From: Silene conica
Lineage: Eukaryota; Streptophyta; Magnoliopsida; Caryophyllales; Caryophyllaceae
DNA length: 64,000 bases
NCBI GenBank assembly: GCA_029255685.2
Contig: CM055318.2
Coordinates: forward strand, 9,863,001-9,927,000
Direction of reading: 5' to 3'
How positions within the stretch are numbered: the stretch's first letter is position 1; each line of letters starts with the position of its first letter. The notes beneath the pieces are model-generated. The model worked only from the letters and a program-made list of their open reading frames with translations. It had not been told where the DNA came from and made no database searches. A program made the position numbers and the translations under genes. Positions 13,137 through 23,439 of this stretch are shown here, one piece after another.

Positions 13137-13145
13137 CTATAAAAA

Positions 13146-13525
13146 GGGTTAATTTATAAACAATACCAATTAATATAAGGACCCTTTTTCATAATCAGTA
13201 CCAACATAATTGATAATTAGTAATCACTACCAAAATATTAACTTTTTTCTAAGATAGGTACCAAGTCACGTGAAAATCCTATACTAACTTACTAGAAGAG
13301 GTCCAAAAAGCCATTATATAAGTACAAATCTCTAGACACTCAGCTCCAAAATCATTCTCTTAGATAAAAGCACCTTTTAAAGTAAGAAAAACCTAGAGTA
13401 AAACGACCACTTGGTATCTAACGTAGAAAAAAATTAATATCTTGGTACCGATTACTAATTATTAATTATGTTGGTATTGATTATGAAAAAGTGGACTAAA
13501 GTTGGTAGTGTTTATTAATTTACTC
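13146..13525. mobile_element. Mutator-type MITE with perfect 9-bp duplication
   Basis: Inverted repeats of about 120 bp contain TTCATAATC, ACCAACATAATT and GTACCAAG phrases on both arms. They make up most of the 380-bp element. CTATAAAAA flanks it at 13137-13145 and 13526-13534, a perfect 9-bp target duplication. It is non-coding and would fold into a long hairpin. Confidence 0.88.
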
Positions 13526-13681
13526 CTATAAAAATAATAATTGTTTTAATAAGAATGAATACCTAAATTGACCACTTCACCATTTTACTACCTATTCATT
13601 TGAATTAGCCATTAGAGCCAATTTATTTGCACACGATGCATTTTATTCATGTACATTAAACCCAACACATACCGAAGATGT

Positions 13682-13792
13682 ATTAGTCTAATGGTTAAGA
13701 CCGACCTATTGTGGACAATAGGTCTCAGGATCGAACCCCCCTTCACCCTATTATAATGCGACTAAGTGCGCACTCCGTTAAACCAAAAAAAA
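13682..13792 (+). mobile_element. tRNA-derived SINE, copy 1
   Basis: An A-box-like TAGTCTAATGGTTAAGA is followed by a B-box-like GGATCGAACCCC and a short body (GCGACTAAGTGCGC), ending in AACC and an A run. A homologous copy lies at 59390-59497. The layout fits a short plant SINE transcribed by RNA polymerase III. Confidence 0.65.
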
Positions 13793-13797
13793 TAGCC

Positions 13798-15046
13798 GGG
13801 TTGTGAAACGTCGTCGACGTTTAGTAACAAATCATCGACGAAATTCAAAAAAAGACCACACTACCCCTTACCTCACTCGTCCTCCAAACTCTCCCTCTTC
13901 CGTACTCCAAACTCCCCTCCCGACTTCTCCTTGCCACCACGACCCACCACCAAACCCCCACCCCACCACCGAGGACCACCACGACCGAGCTCCCACTGCA
14001 CCACCGAGGACCACCACACCGAGGTAAGTCGTTTTTTTTATAATTAGTTTAGTTTTAGTTTTAATTAGGCTAGTAAATCTTGTTCATTTATGTTATTTTT
14101 TTGTTGTTGTTGTTGTTGTTGTTATTGTTTCAATTCGAATTGTTGTTAATTTTGTTATTTTTGTTAATTTTTTCAATTTCCTCTTCAATTTGTGTTTTTT
14201 TGTTGTTTTTAGTGTTGTTTGTTGTTGTTATTGTTGTATGTTGTCGATTTAGTTGTAGTTGTAGTTGTTTTCGATTGATTTGGTATGTAAAGGAAGAAAA
14301 ACGGGTAGAGGACGGTGATTTTTCATGTCCATGGGTGGGTAGCATGTGAAAATCACACGTCCATGGTGGTGGGGGACGTTGCATTTCAACGTCCAAGGGT
14401 GGGGGGGACGTTGGACTTCAACGTCCATGGGTGGGGAGGACCAAAAATTCTCACGTCCCTCATGGTTTGGACGTGGGAATCGTATGTCCCTCATGGGTTT
14501 GGACGTTGGGTTTCAATATCCTCCATGGGTTTGGATGTTGGAACTCAATGTCCTACCCATGGTTGGACTTTGAAATTCAAAGTCCCTCCATGGTTCGGAC
14601 CTTTTTATTTCGTTTTAACCGTCTATTTTCAAGTTTAAAAGTTAAACTTATTTTTTTTATATATAAAATTGTTAATTTTGTATTTAGATGGGTAGTTTAT
14701 ATTTATTTGTATAAAAAGTTGTTAATTTTGCATTTAAATGGGTAGTTTATATTATTTAAGTTGTTAATTTTGTGTAATTTTGAATTTATTTTGTATTTTG
14801 TTATTTTTTTATGAAAAGTTGTTTAATTTTATTTATGTAACGTTCTAATCTCGAAAATGCAGATTGTTCGTTGCTTGACATTAAATCGTTGTGAGCAAAT
14901 CGACTTTTTTAAGTGTTGTTGTTTGTTTCGGAGAATTTAGAAGAAAATATGCGAGAGAGAGAGAGAGAGAGGAAGGGCAAGGAAGGTAATTTTTATGAAA
15001 AATGTCGACGATTTGTTATAAAACGTCGACGACGTTTTATAACCCC
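13798..15046. mobile_element. Mutator-like element with GTCGACG inverted ends
   Basis: The left end GGGTTGTGAAACGTCGTCGA and the complement of the right end (GGGGTTATAAAACGTCGTCG) form inverted repeats of about 45 bp. The element sits directly at the A tail of the SINE on its left. The flanking match is weak (AAAAATA on both sides), so the target duplication is tentative. Inside are a CCACCA-rich segment that could encode a Pro/His/Thr-rich peptide, a TTG microsatellite near 14100, the palindromic repeats at 14320-14610, and a GAGA run near 14955. No transposase. Confidence 0.7.
14320..14610. repeat. Imperfect minisatellite of palindromic units
   Basis: Seven or so degenerate units of the form GGACGTT(n)TTTCAACGTCC followed by ATGGGTGG-type spacers. 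Each unit is itself nearly self-complementary. They lie inside the GTCGACG-ended element. Translations across them are shadows of the repeat. Confidence 0.7.
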
Positions 15047-16403
15047 AAAAATATTAATCATTATGTATGTGTAATTAAGGGATTCGTTATTTAACTATCT
15101 AAACCCTACTTGGCTACTTCACACATCACACCTGGGAAGCGTTGTTCACCCTTTTCACTATTTCGTTTTTAACTCTGCCTCTAAAGTCACATATACATGC
15201 CCGCTTTTTCTTCTCATATGTTTTACCTCCACAACATCAGCCACCTTCATATCTTCAGTTTACTAACAACCTTCTTTCGACAAAAAACCCACCACCTTCT
15301 TCATACAATTGTACACCTTTATCTATATTGTTTGGATTAATGCTTGCATGCATCCTTTGATAACTAATTAATGATTAGATTTTTATCGAGAGAACGAGTT
15401 TTAATGTGAAAGTTAAATGTTTGTTTCAAATTTGTTTCCTTCTTTTTGTACCTATTTTTTTTCGTTTAATTTATGTGTTTACCTTTTCCAAGTTTAATTT
15501 TAGTATATACACAATTTCGTTGATATAAAAATCGATTTGCAAAGCAGTACAATATTTTAATTAACAATTTTTTTAGATCTACTCATTTTAGTGGATAAGA
15601 TCAATATCTACAACGAATTCCTTTAAAATATTATTTTAATGAAATGCTCTAAAATCTACTCAAGAAAGTTTTATAGTTCATTTATTTTTAATAACTTTTT
15701 GTAGATCTTAATTTTAAATTTGAAAATTAAAACCGTACTCTTTGTTAACATTTTTTTGTTGAAAACTGTTTCTTATTAAAAAAAAATTCCAATCTAATAA
15801 TATCTTGAAAATTTGCTATTATGATGGTTAAAATATTATAGTTAAATACTTGTAAAATAATCATTATTTGTTTTACCATTTTTTTATCATTTATATTTTC
15901 ATTGTTTAATAATGTTTTTTGTTCATTTTTTTATTATTATTGATAGATTATGTTAACTATTGGAAAAATTCACCATTTTCATATTGTATTATTTGTGCAA
16001 CACAAATGGAATTGAGGATGGTGGTTCATTGAATTTTTTTATTGATGATTGGATTAAATTCTATTAGCAAAGTTGGTTTTTCATAAATTAATTCCATATT
16101 TTTTTTGTGGGTCTTATATTTATTTTTAAAAAATAAATAAAAGAAAATGAATATGATTGATGTTGATGCACGAAATTGAATGAAATGTTCTTATATTAAT
16201 ATTGATAAGATTAAGTTTACGAAAAAAGTCTAATTTTGCTAAAATGGGAGCAAATAAAGTTTCTAATAAATAGATTTAATAAAGGAATTATATTTTAAAT
16301 TGAGTAAACGAAATTCGTGATAAAAGTTTGACAAATTATGGCAACTAAACATTTAAAACGGATTAAAGCCTTTTAGTATTTTAAACAACTAGTCTTAAAA
16401 CAA
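15047..16403. other. AT-rich intergenic sequence
   Basis: No gene or element boundary recognised. A short ORF at 15142-15360 has no known domain, although its opening pyrimidine-rich stretch looks like a plant leader sequence. Confidence 0.4.
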
Positions 16404-16980
16404 CTAGTCTTAAACCCGTGCAAATTGCACAGGTATGTTGATTTAAATATGGTATTAAAAAAAGTGAAAAAAAAGTGATTAATTTTTCTATTAAGTTATG
16501 ATTGAAATTTGAATTTAGTTATGAATTTTAGTTGCATTAAAATATTCTACATAAAAATAATGTGATTTGAAAAAAGAAGCACGTTGTTTATACTCCATAA
16601 TATACTTAATTGGAGCAATTACGTGGAATATAAATCACGTACCGCAAATTAATTTCACCTTCGTTAATCTAATTTGAGCTTAAGAAAATTTTATTGCTAA
16701 AGAAAGTGAAAATCATCCGAAGGCACTGAAAATCATCCGTATTTTAACCCGTCACTTTTAATAATCCGTATTTTAACCCGTCACTTTTAATAATCTGTAT
16801 TTTAACCCGTCACTCTTAATAGAAGTTATGAGTTTCTTGACATGGTTACAATAATGATATTTTGAACCGTATTTTAACCTGTCACTCTTAATAATCCGGA
16901 TTTTCACCTACGATCCTTCAAAATTATATGTATTTTTTCTTACTATGGGTTCGCACCACTGTAAGGGAGTTCGCACGGGA
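16404..16980 (-). mobile_element. Candidate non-autonomous Helitron
   Basis: Read on the minus strand, the element starts TCCCGTGCGAACTCCC after an A and ends in CTAG before a T. A short hairpin (GTGC-AATTT-GCAC core, forward 16416-16434) lies about 10 nt before the CTAG. TC at the start, hairpin plus CTRR at the end, and insertion between A and T are the Helitron signature. It is 577 bp, with no Rep/helicase. A second partial CTAGTCTTAAA copy sits just outside the 3' end. Confidence 0.55.
16737..16825. repeat. 29-bp tandem repeat inside the Helitron candidate
   Basis: Three adjacent units with exact 29-bp spacing start at 16737, 16766 and 16795, with core TTTTAACCCGTCAC. A further diverged copy is near 16868. 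Confidence 0.85.
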
Positions 16981-17221
16981 TCTTAAGCCTAGTATATATA
17001 TCATATACAAATGTCATTTATAGGAAATAATTTAATCGGTATATGTATAAAAATAATTAAATCATTCCAAGAACATGGAAGACCCACCGTAATTTTCTTT
17101 GAAAAATTGACTTTCAACCACAGGCTGACACCTCAGCACTGTGGTTGTTGCTTTTATATATAGGATTTTCATTATATTTAGGTGGTATTAAAGATATTTT
17201 CGAAAGATGAGAGTACTCGCA

Positions 17222-17347
17222 GGGGTGGAGTCTAGCGGTTAAAACTTGGGTGAAATTCTCAGGACAACCGAGTTCAAGCCTCCCCAAGAGCAAAATCTTG
17301 TGGAGCATTCGCGCCGAGGGTAGAGGGTAGCGGCTGCGGGTTCCCTC
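17222..17347 (+). mobile_element. SINE head and body, interrupted before its tail
   Basis: An A-box-like GTCTAGCGGTTAAAAC and B-box-like GAGTTCAAGCCTCCC are followed by a 3' body ending GCGGGTTCCCTC. The tail resumes at 19535 as CACAAAAAAAAAAA after the TRIM element, so the SINE was split about 2.2 kb apart. A decayed relative sharing GAGCAAAATCTTGTGGA lies near 58336. Confidence 0.6.
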
Positions 17348-19529
17348 TATTAAGCAATGAACAAAGAAGGTTTTGATTGAATGAGATTATATTCAGAATT
17401 GCATGAATTACATTGAAGATATGTGTACATATATACACTAATACAAGGGGATAAATAAGGAATAGATAATTACAAAATATAATTTTTATAACAAGAAGAT
17501 ACACTAAATATTCTATTCAAAGATATTATTTGCCATATATTCTCTACATTCCCCCGCAAGACGGACGTCGGGACGGAAAGTACGATTTTGGAAAGTAGAT
17601 AGTAGAAGAACTGGCTGACGAGTATAGCCGTGGTATGCGGTGTTTCGGGATTGAGCTGGGCAGTAGATCGATGCTGGGAAGCGAATGGTGGCGTGGTGGG
17701 GTTTGGTGTTGATTTGGGTTGTGGTAATGTCACGGTGGTGGTATTTGTGTGCGTAATAATGCAGGTGTTGGCAGCAGTTGGGAAGGAGGTTTTTTTTTCG
17801 TAAATAGAGTGTTTGCTTGAGACGGTCTTTGTTGAATTGAGGTTGTTGGAGGGTCAAATAATAACGAAAATCTGAGTTCTTGGAAGTTTCGGAATCGTGA
17901 GACTATAAATTTAGTGAATATGAGAAGATTTGCGGTCTTATATGGTCCTAAGTGGTGTCAAAAATGGTCGAGAAGGTCGCTGGTCAGATATATTTTTTTT
18001 GAAAACAGTGGTCTGTTTTGTGGTGTTTCGTGGTGTTTATGCGTGATGTTGTGGCTCGATTTCCTAGAGTTGTAAACTAGGTTTGCAGGCCATTGGCGTT
18101 TTAAGCTAGGTTTGAGTTATAGGTCGAGAAAAAAGTCTGATTTTGGATATAAGGCGTTTAAAATTGGTACTTTTGGTTGTGATCAAGGTGTTTGTTAAAT
18201 GGTGGTTGGTGCTATAGAGAATCTTAACAAATATGGTTAGAAATATATATTTACGATATTATTCTCATATTATTATTCCCCCGTAAGATGGGCGTCAGTA
18301 CAAAAAGTCCAATCTTGGAGAGAGGATTTCGTGGGTAAAAGGATCTTGAAGGTTTCTTGCAACATCTAGTGCTTGGGTTTTGGGTTAATGATGTGATGTT
18401 GGTTGTACTACGCTTCGTCTATACGTCAAGTTAGATTGAACATAAAGAGAAGCGGTGAGTAGGGGTGCATGGCAATTATAGATGTAGTCATGATTGTTGA
18501 GTGCTAGGGCTCGATATGGGTAGTTGAAAGAAAGTATTGGCAGTACGTGATAAACTGATACCCTCATTGGTTGTTGGGTGATTTTTTTGTATTTGCACGT
18601 CTAGTAGTGGTGAGAGTTTTAAATAATTAATGGTTGGAAAAGTATACAAAGATGTAAAGTGCAGCTGTTGATGTTGGTCTACTGTAAGATTTAATGGTGG
18701 GTAGTGTATAATTATGGAGATGACATAATGGTTTAAGCATATATAAATTGGTTGTGGTTTTGGAGAAGCATAGAGGTTTTCAATAAGAGAAGGTGAGTGA
18801 GATCTTCTTTTGAGAAGATTGAACGAGCAGAAAAGCAAAGGTCAAAGCCCCAGCTTTGAGATTGCCAAGACTAAAATCAGGGATGGGGTTGTCCTTTTAT
18901 GTGAAGGACAGTAAAAACAGAAAAAGAGTATGGGTTGTTTTGGTTGTGATGATGATTTCTACCCGGAGGATGCTTGTTATGATGACTGTAGGTGGTGAAT
19001 TTAAGGTCGTTCCTAGGTTTCGGTGTCTATGAGCAAGGTTGTTACTTTAATGGTGGTGTAAAAAGTTAATGGTGGTGTAAAATGGTAGTGACCATAAATT
19101 TCAAGGTGGTTGCCAAAATATAGGTGAAATATAGATGGTGGGTAGGAATATGTTGGATGCAAATCTGGGGTTTCGGCAGCGGAAGAGAGGTTGTAGGTAG
19201 GTACAAGCGGAGTGAACTCGGTTTTTTTTTTGTTTTGTTCTTTTTGTTTGGTTTTATGGTGAGTGGTTTAGCCTGAGGATCTACTCCGAGGGGTTACCCT
19301 CTATCAAGAGCACAAGGCTCTGATACCATATTAAGCAATGAACAAAGAAGGTTTTGATTGAATGAGATTATATTCAGAATTACATGAATTACATAGAAGA
19401 TATGTGTACATATATATACTAATACAAGGGGATAAATAAGGAATAGATAATTACAAAATATAATTTTTATAACAAGAAGATACACTAAATATTCTATTCA
19501 AAGATATTATTTGTCATATACTCCCTACA
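17348..19529 (-). mobile_element. Non-autonomous Copia-like LTR element (TRIM), complete
   Basis: Two 201-bp direct repeats (17348-17548 and 19329-19529) are nearly identical. On the minus strand the 5' LTR is at 19329-19529. It is followed immediately by TGGTATCAGAGC (19317-19328), complementary to initiator Met-tRNA. A G-rich tract GCGGGGGAA precedes the 3' LTR. CCCTC flanks the whole element (17343-17347 and 19530-19534), a 5-bp target duplication. The 1.78-kb interior has no gag or pol. A second tract near 18278 resembles the polypurine region (CCCCCGTAAGATGGGCGTC), suggesting an internal duplication. The ORFs in the interior are not recognisable proteins. Confidence 0.9.
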
Positions 19530-19534
19530 CCCTC

Positions 19535-19550
19535 CACAAAAAAAAAAAAT
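19535..19550 (+). repeat. Displaced poly(A) tail of the interrupted SINE
   Basis: CACAAAAAAAAAAAA-type run directly after the second CCCTC of the TRIM. It continues the SINE that stops at 17347. Confidence 0.55.
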
Positions 19551-20261
19551 TAGTAGCTTGATGTTAGAATTTGGGAGGAACACTCTCTCAACTAATTTGG
19601 GATCCAAAAGAAATTGGACCAATTCTATTTTGAAGGTTTCCCAAACATTGAAATTGGCTCGATTGTATAATCCAATTCCATATTTCGGTTGTTTTGTTTA
19701 TTAGCCCTTTCTTTTCTCGTACTGTTAATCATTAGTGATTTTATTTCGATAGAAAATGAATTTTATGGTTCACCATGGATGTGGAAAAAGGCGATAAAGA
19801 TGATGCTGGGACCGATGATGAGACTCTGCTCATTAAACATCTTGACTACAAGCACACAACATATCACAAAATCTCATTTATGCCGAGTATATTTGTCAGA
19901 CTTGTGACCGTTCAAATATCCATGAATATAACGTATCACTTGGGTAATTCATCTTTCTTGATTGTTCTTGTGTTTACGGAGTAGTTATTACGTAATTCTT
20001 GAAATTGCTTGGACGTTTGAAGAAACAGTTGATCACGGATAAGTTACAAACACTGTACAAATTTACGAAGACAGTCCGAGTTGATAACCAGGTAGTCAGG
20101 CAATTATGATTATCAGTACCATTAGGAATAACAACACATCTGTTTGATTATTTTTGTTATCATAATCATAGACAATTGGACCAGAAATACCGGACATGAC
20201 AAACTTTGACACACCGAAACCGGTTAACTTAGGCATGACTCAAGAGTCAAGAGCCCATCTT
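19551..20261. other. Intergenic, no gene supported
   Basis: A short plus-strand ORF at 19775-19984 begins with a charged stretch (MDVEKGDKDDAGTDDE). It has no recognised domain and no support for splicing, so it is left unannotated. Confidence 0.4.
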
Positions 20262-21105
20262 CTAACCACTGCGACTCGGCTTGGTCGAGAAATATACATA
20301 CTGGAAAACCAAACATCGCAGCTCTATCAGTTAATCAAAGACTTTAATTGTTGGTAATAATTTCTTAGATTGCAAAAATCATGTAGCTCTTACACTATAC
20401 CTGATCATCACCTTCAGAGCTAGGAGTCCAATCATTTGTTGCAGGGTTACTCTTAATCCTATAATCACCTTTTGTTCCTGCACATTTCGATGATCTTTGT
20501 TGCTCATTGTTCTGTACCTTCTCATTTCCGTCTCCCATTTTTATAAACCCGGTCCCTGTCTGCAACATTTACCAAAGGTCAAGCACTTTGGTAAGCCGGT
20601 CTTACACAAGTAAATATGGTAAATCGGACTCTGAGCTCCATACTCCGTATATGAAGTTGAAAAGTAAGAGCCTAAAAGTCTAAAACCTGAGATTGAGACT
20701 TGAGATCATGCACAGCCTGTTAAGCTCGGGAATAGGCTGGGAGTGGGCTTGACGATTGGTAATGAGAGAGGCATCAGCATCGGGATCAGGCTCACTGCGG
20801 TGAGGCTTGATAGGCCGCTTTGGTGTGATAGACGCGAAGTGAGCACGGACCTCACGAGTTACTCGGAGTTGTTGGTCTTGCTCAACCACTTCATCGCTCC
20901 TGCTTGGCTTGTCTACCATCATCGTCTTTCTTGCTTTCGTTTTCCTCTCGTCTATTATGTGTTTGGATTTGCTAGTGCTACACGAAGAACGGGCAGATTG
21001 TAGAAATGGCCTTTTATGAGAAATAAAAGGTGGCCAAATTATTTGTTTATTAGGAAAACCAGAGGGAGCAGGGAGAAAACTAGGGGCTTCCTGTGATAAT
21101 GACAT
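20262..21105 (-). CDS. Plant protein of unrecognised function, 2-3 exons
   Basis: I do not recognise the family. Exon 1 (21105-20700, ATG at 21103-21105) encodes a Pro/Ser/Lys/Arg-rich N terminus with a low-complexity-free block RVTREVRAHFASITPKRPIK. Exon 2 (20555-20401) is entered at an acag acceptor in phase 1 and encodes TGFIKMGDGNEKV and SNPATNDWTPSSEGDDQ. Exon 2 ends at CAG before GTATAG. Read through, it would stop at once (188 aa). Spliced to the acceptor at 20301-20302, a 13-codon exon 3 (20300-20262) adds a KPSRSG tail (199 aa). The motif KPSRS then occurs in both the N-terminal half and the last residues. The exon lengths sum to a multiple of three in both models. An upstream 5'-UTR intron is possible, since a TTTCAG acceptor-like sequence lies just before the ATG. 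The coding call is likely; the borders are provisional. Confidence 0.6.
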
Positions 21106-21505
21106 TCAACTGAAATCAAGATACCCAAAATGAAACCGTAACCAGAACCGGAACAAAAATTATCGAATAAGAACGTTAACAGCGGACACCTTTTACGTTT
21201 TACACCATACAACGGTCTTATACAAGCACAACTGAAACAGAAATACTAAAAGAGTCGAGATTATCAACCCGACTTTAAGTGGGATTTGGCCCACTGATCT
21301 CCCCTGTCAGATGTCTATTGGATTTGGAATATGCTTTATGAGACTAATACATAGGATCGGAAACTTTGTAGAATCCATACACGCTCAAAGTCGTATTTAC
21401 AAGCTCTGAAACCACTTCAACATGAAATTAGCGACTCAAACCTGGGACCTATCCGATACTTTCATTTGACATATTTCCAAATTATATACTGTACAATAAC
21501 TTAGT
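21106..21505. other. Spacer between the unknown gene and the first P450
   Basis: About 400 bp containing the upstream region of the 20262-21105 gene and the 3' flank of the P450 at 21506. No separate feature is seen. Confidence 0.4.
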
Positions 21506-23119
21506 TCAAGCAAATTGAAGGATTTTGCTGGTGTTTGACCTCGCCATACACATTGCCTCCAAAGGCTGTGCTTTAGGCATGTTAAGCCCTTTTCCTTCTG
21601 TCATATCCACTTCTTTTTCACTGACCCTTTTCCAGTCAAAGCACTGAATCAGTGACCCTAAAGCCAACCCGGCCATTCGGGTGCCCAAGCTGGCTCCAGG
21701 ACAACTTCTTCTACCTAACCCAAACGGCAGTAATTGGAATTTGTACTGATCAGGGTCTGAACTGTCGAAACGTTCTGGTTTAAACTTTTCAGGCTCATCC
21801 CACAGGTTAGGGTCCCGATGAACAGCCCATACGTTAGTCAGCAACATGGTACCACATGGCACATTGAACCCATCTATCGTGCATTCCTGGGATGACATGT
21901 GAGGTAGCAGAAGCGGGACAGCAGGGAACATCCTCATAGCCTCGGAGACTATATTTTGGAGGTATTGTAGTTTTGGAAGATCCGATTCATCAACTAATTG
22001 TTCTCCGACTTGACTGTCTATTTCAGATTTAGCCTTGTCTAAAACATCAGGATGATTGAGAAGCAGTGACATTGCCCACTCTAGCGTTACTGAAGTAGTA
22101 TCCGTCCCAGCCGCTAACAAAACCTGCATACCAAGTGATTGCAACATGTTCATTATTCAGCCTAAACACATCCTTCCACTGCCAAAACAACAACAAAATC
22201 ACAATAGATAAGAAGCCAAGAAACTCACCAATATCTGCCCTTTAATCGTCTCGTCTGTGTAATACTCCGGCTCTGATTCCTGCAACGATAGCAAACGACC
22301 AACCATAGTTTCTTCACCTTCAATTTTCCAAGACCCTCTTCTATGATCATCAATCAAGCGTTGGAAGAAATCATCCGACTTTTTCGCAAGTCTTTTAACC
22401 CTTTTCACATAACCACCATAGTCAATCCAGCTCAGCACGGCCACATAATCGCCAGGGTGGGCGGCCCCAGCGAACTCTAAAACCTCTGTAATAATCTCAG
22501 TAAATTCAGCTGCCTCTTCAGAATATTCAGCATTTTCACCAAAGTATCTTTTCCCAGTTAACATTCTCATTATAATGTTAAACATCAAATTCTTAAACAC
22601 AGTTTTAAGCTCCACTTTCACATAATCTTTGCTCGAAAGGTCGTGAATATGTCTAACCATTTCTTTAACTTCATCCTTTCTGATCCCTGAAGAAATGCTC
22701 AATCGGGTCTGCGACAGCATTTCAAGTGAACTTATCTTACGAAGGTTTCGCCAAAGCTCCCCATAAGGAGCAGTAATAACAGTATTGTAGTTGTATGCAA
22801 GGTACTTACCCATCAACAAACGAGGGCGATTAGCGAAAATGATATCATTTTTGGTGAAACATTCCTCAATTGCTGAACTGGAGGATATAACAACAACCGG
22901 TCTACCACCGAATTTGAGGTAATACACAGGACCGTACTTTTCTGATAGTTTTTGCAGGCTTCTGTGAATCGGTTCTTGCAGAAGATGCAGATGCCCTATG
23001 AATGGAACAGATGGTGGACTTGGAGGTAAGTTTTGATTGGATTTCTGAATCAATTTTTTGTAGGTCAACGCTACGAAAATTAAGGTAAAAACTAAAGAGT
23101 ACAACCAGAGGTCTTCCAT
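21506..23119 (-). CDS. Cytochrome P450, CYP81-type (tandem copy A)
   Basis: A membrane-anchored ER monooxygenase using NADPH-P450 reductase. CYP81 members hydroxylate specialised metabolites such as isoflavonoids, lignans, indole glucosinolates and xenobiotics; the substrate here is unknown. Exon 1 is 23119-22229 (297 codons), the intron is 22228-22124 (105 bp, GTGAGT..GCAG, phase 0), and exon 2 is 22123-21506 (205 aa plus stop), giving 502 aa, a normal length. Seen: an N-terminal anchor (residues 3-20), proline hinge PPSPPS, C-helix WRNLRK, I-helix AAGTDTT (about 301-307), EAMR (ExxR, 358), PERF (413) and haem site [10 protein letters not shown] (431-440, Cys about 438). The frame is open 51 codons further upstream, but MEDLWLYS at 23119 matches the start of the other two copies. 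All key residues are intact. It has the shortest intron of the three and is the most divergent. Confidence 0.95.
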
Positions 23120-23439
23120 TGTTATTGATGGTTGAAGCTTCAAACTTTGAAGTATGAATTGGGTTTTGTTTACTGATATTTTATCATATCCACTTGCTTG
23201 GTCTTGTAAAAGAGCACCACATAATATAAAAATGATTGTTCTAACTAACTGCCAAGAATAAATTACTGTCATTCTTCATTGTACAGCCGCTACTGCAATA
23301 AGTCAATTGACTTGGCTGTTTGTATTAGAAAATAAGCTAACATGAAGTCATGCTTCGACAGTTCGACTCCGAACATAATCCGATAGAACTCGAGAATAAG
23401 TATCAAAATATATTTCCAAATTTTGTACAATAACTTGGC

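Noticed and set aside
13682-13792. Functional tRNA gene
   Set aside because: A- and B-box-like motifs are present but no cloverleaf can be drawn and the sequence continues to an A tail, so it is a SINE.
14080-14745. Overlapping ORFs of 75-107 codons on both strands
   Set aside because: They follow the palindromic minisatellite and T-rich repeats, so open frames arise from the repeat.
22199-23272. Longer N terminus of P450 copy A from the upstream Met at 23272
   Set aside because: The extra 51 residues are not seen in copies B and C, while the Met at 23119 begins the shared M-x-x-[LI]-W-L-Y-S anchor.
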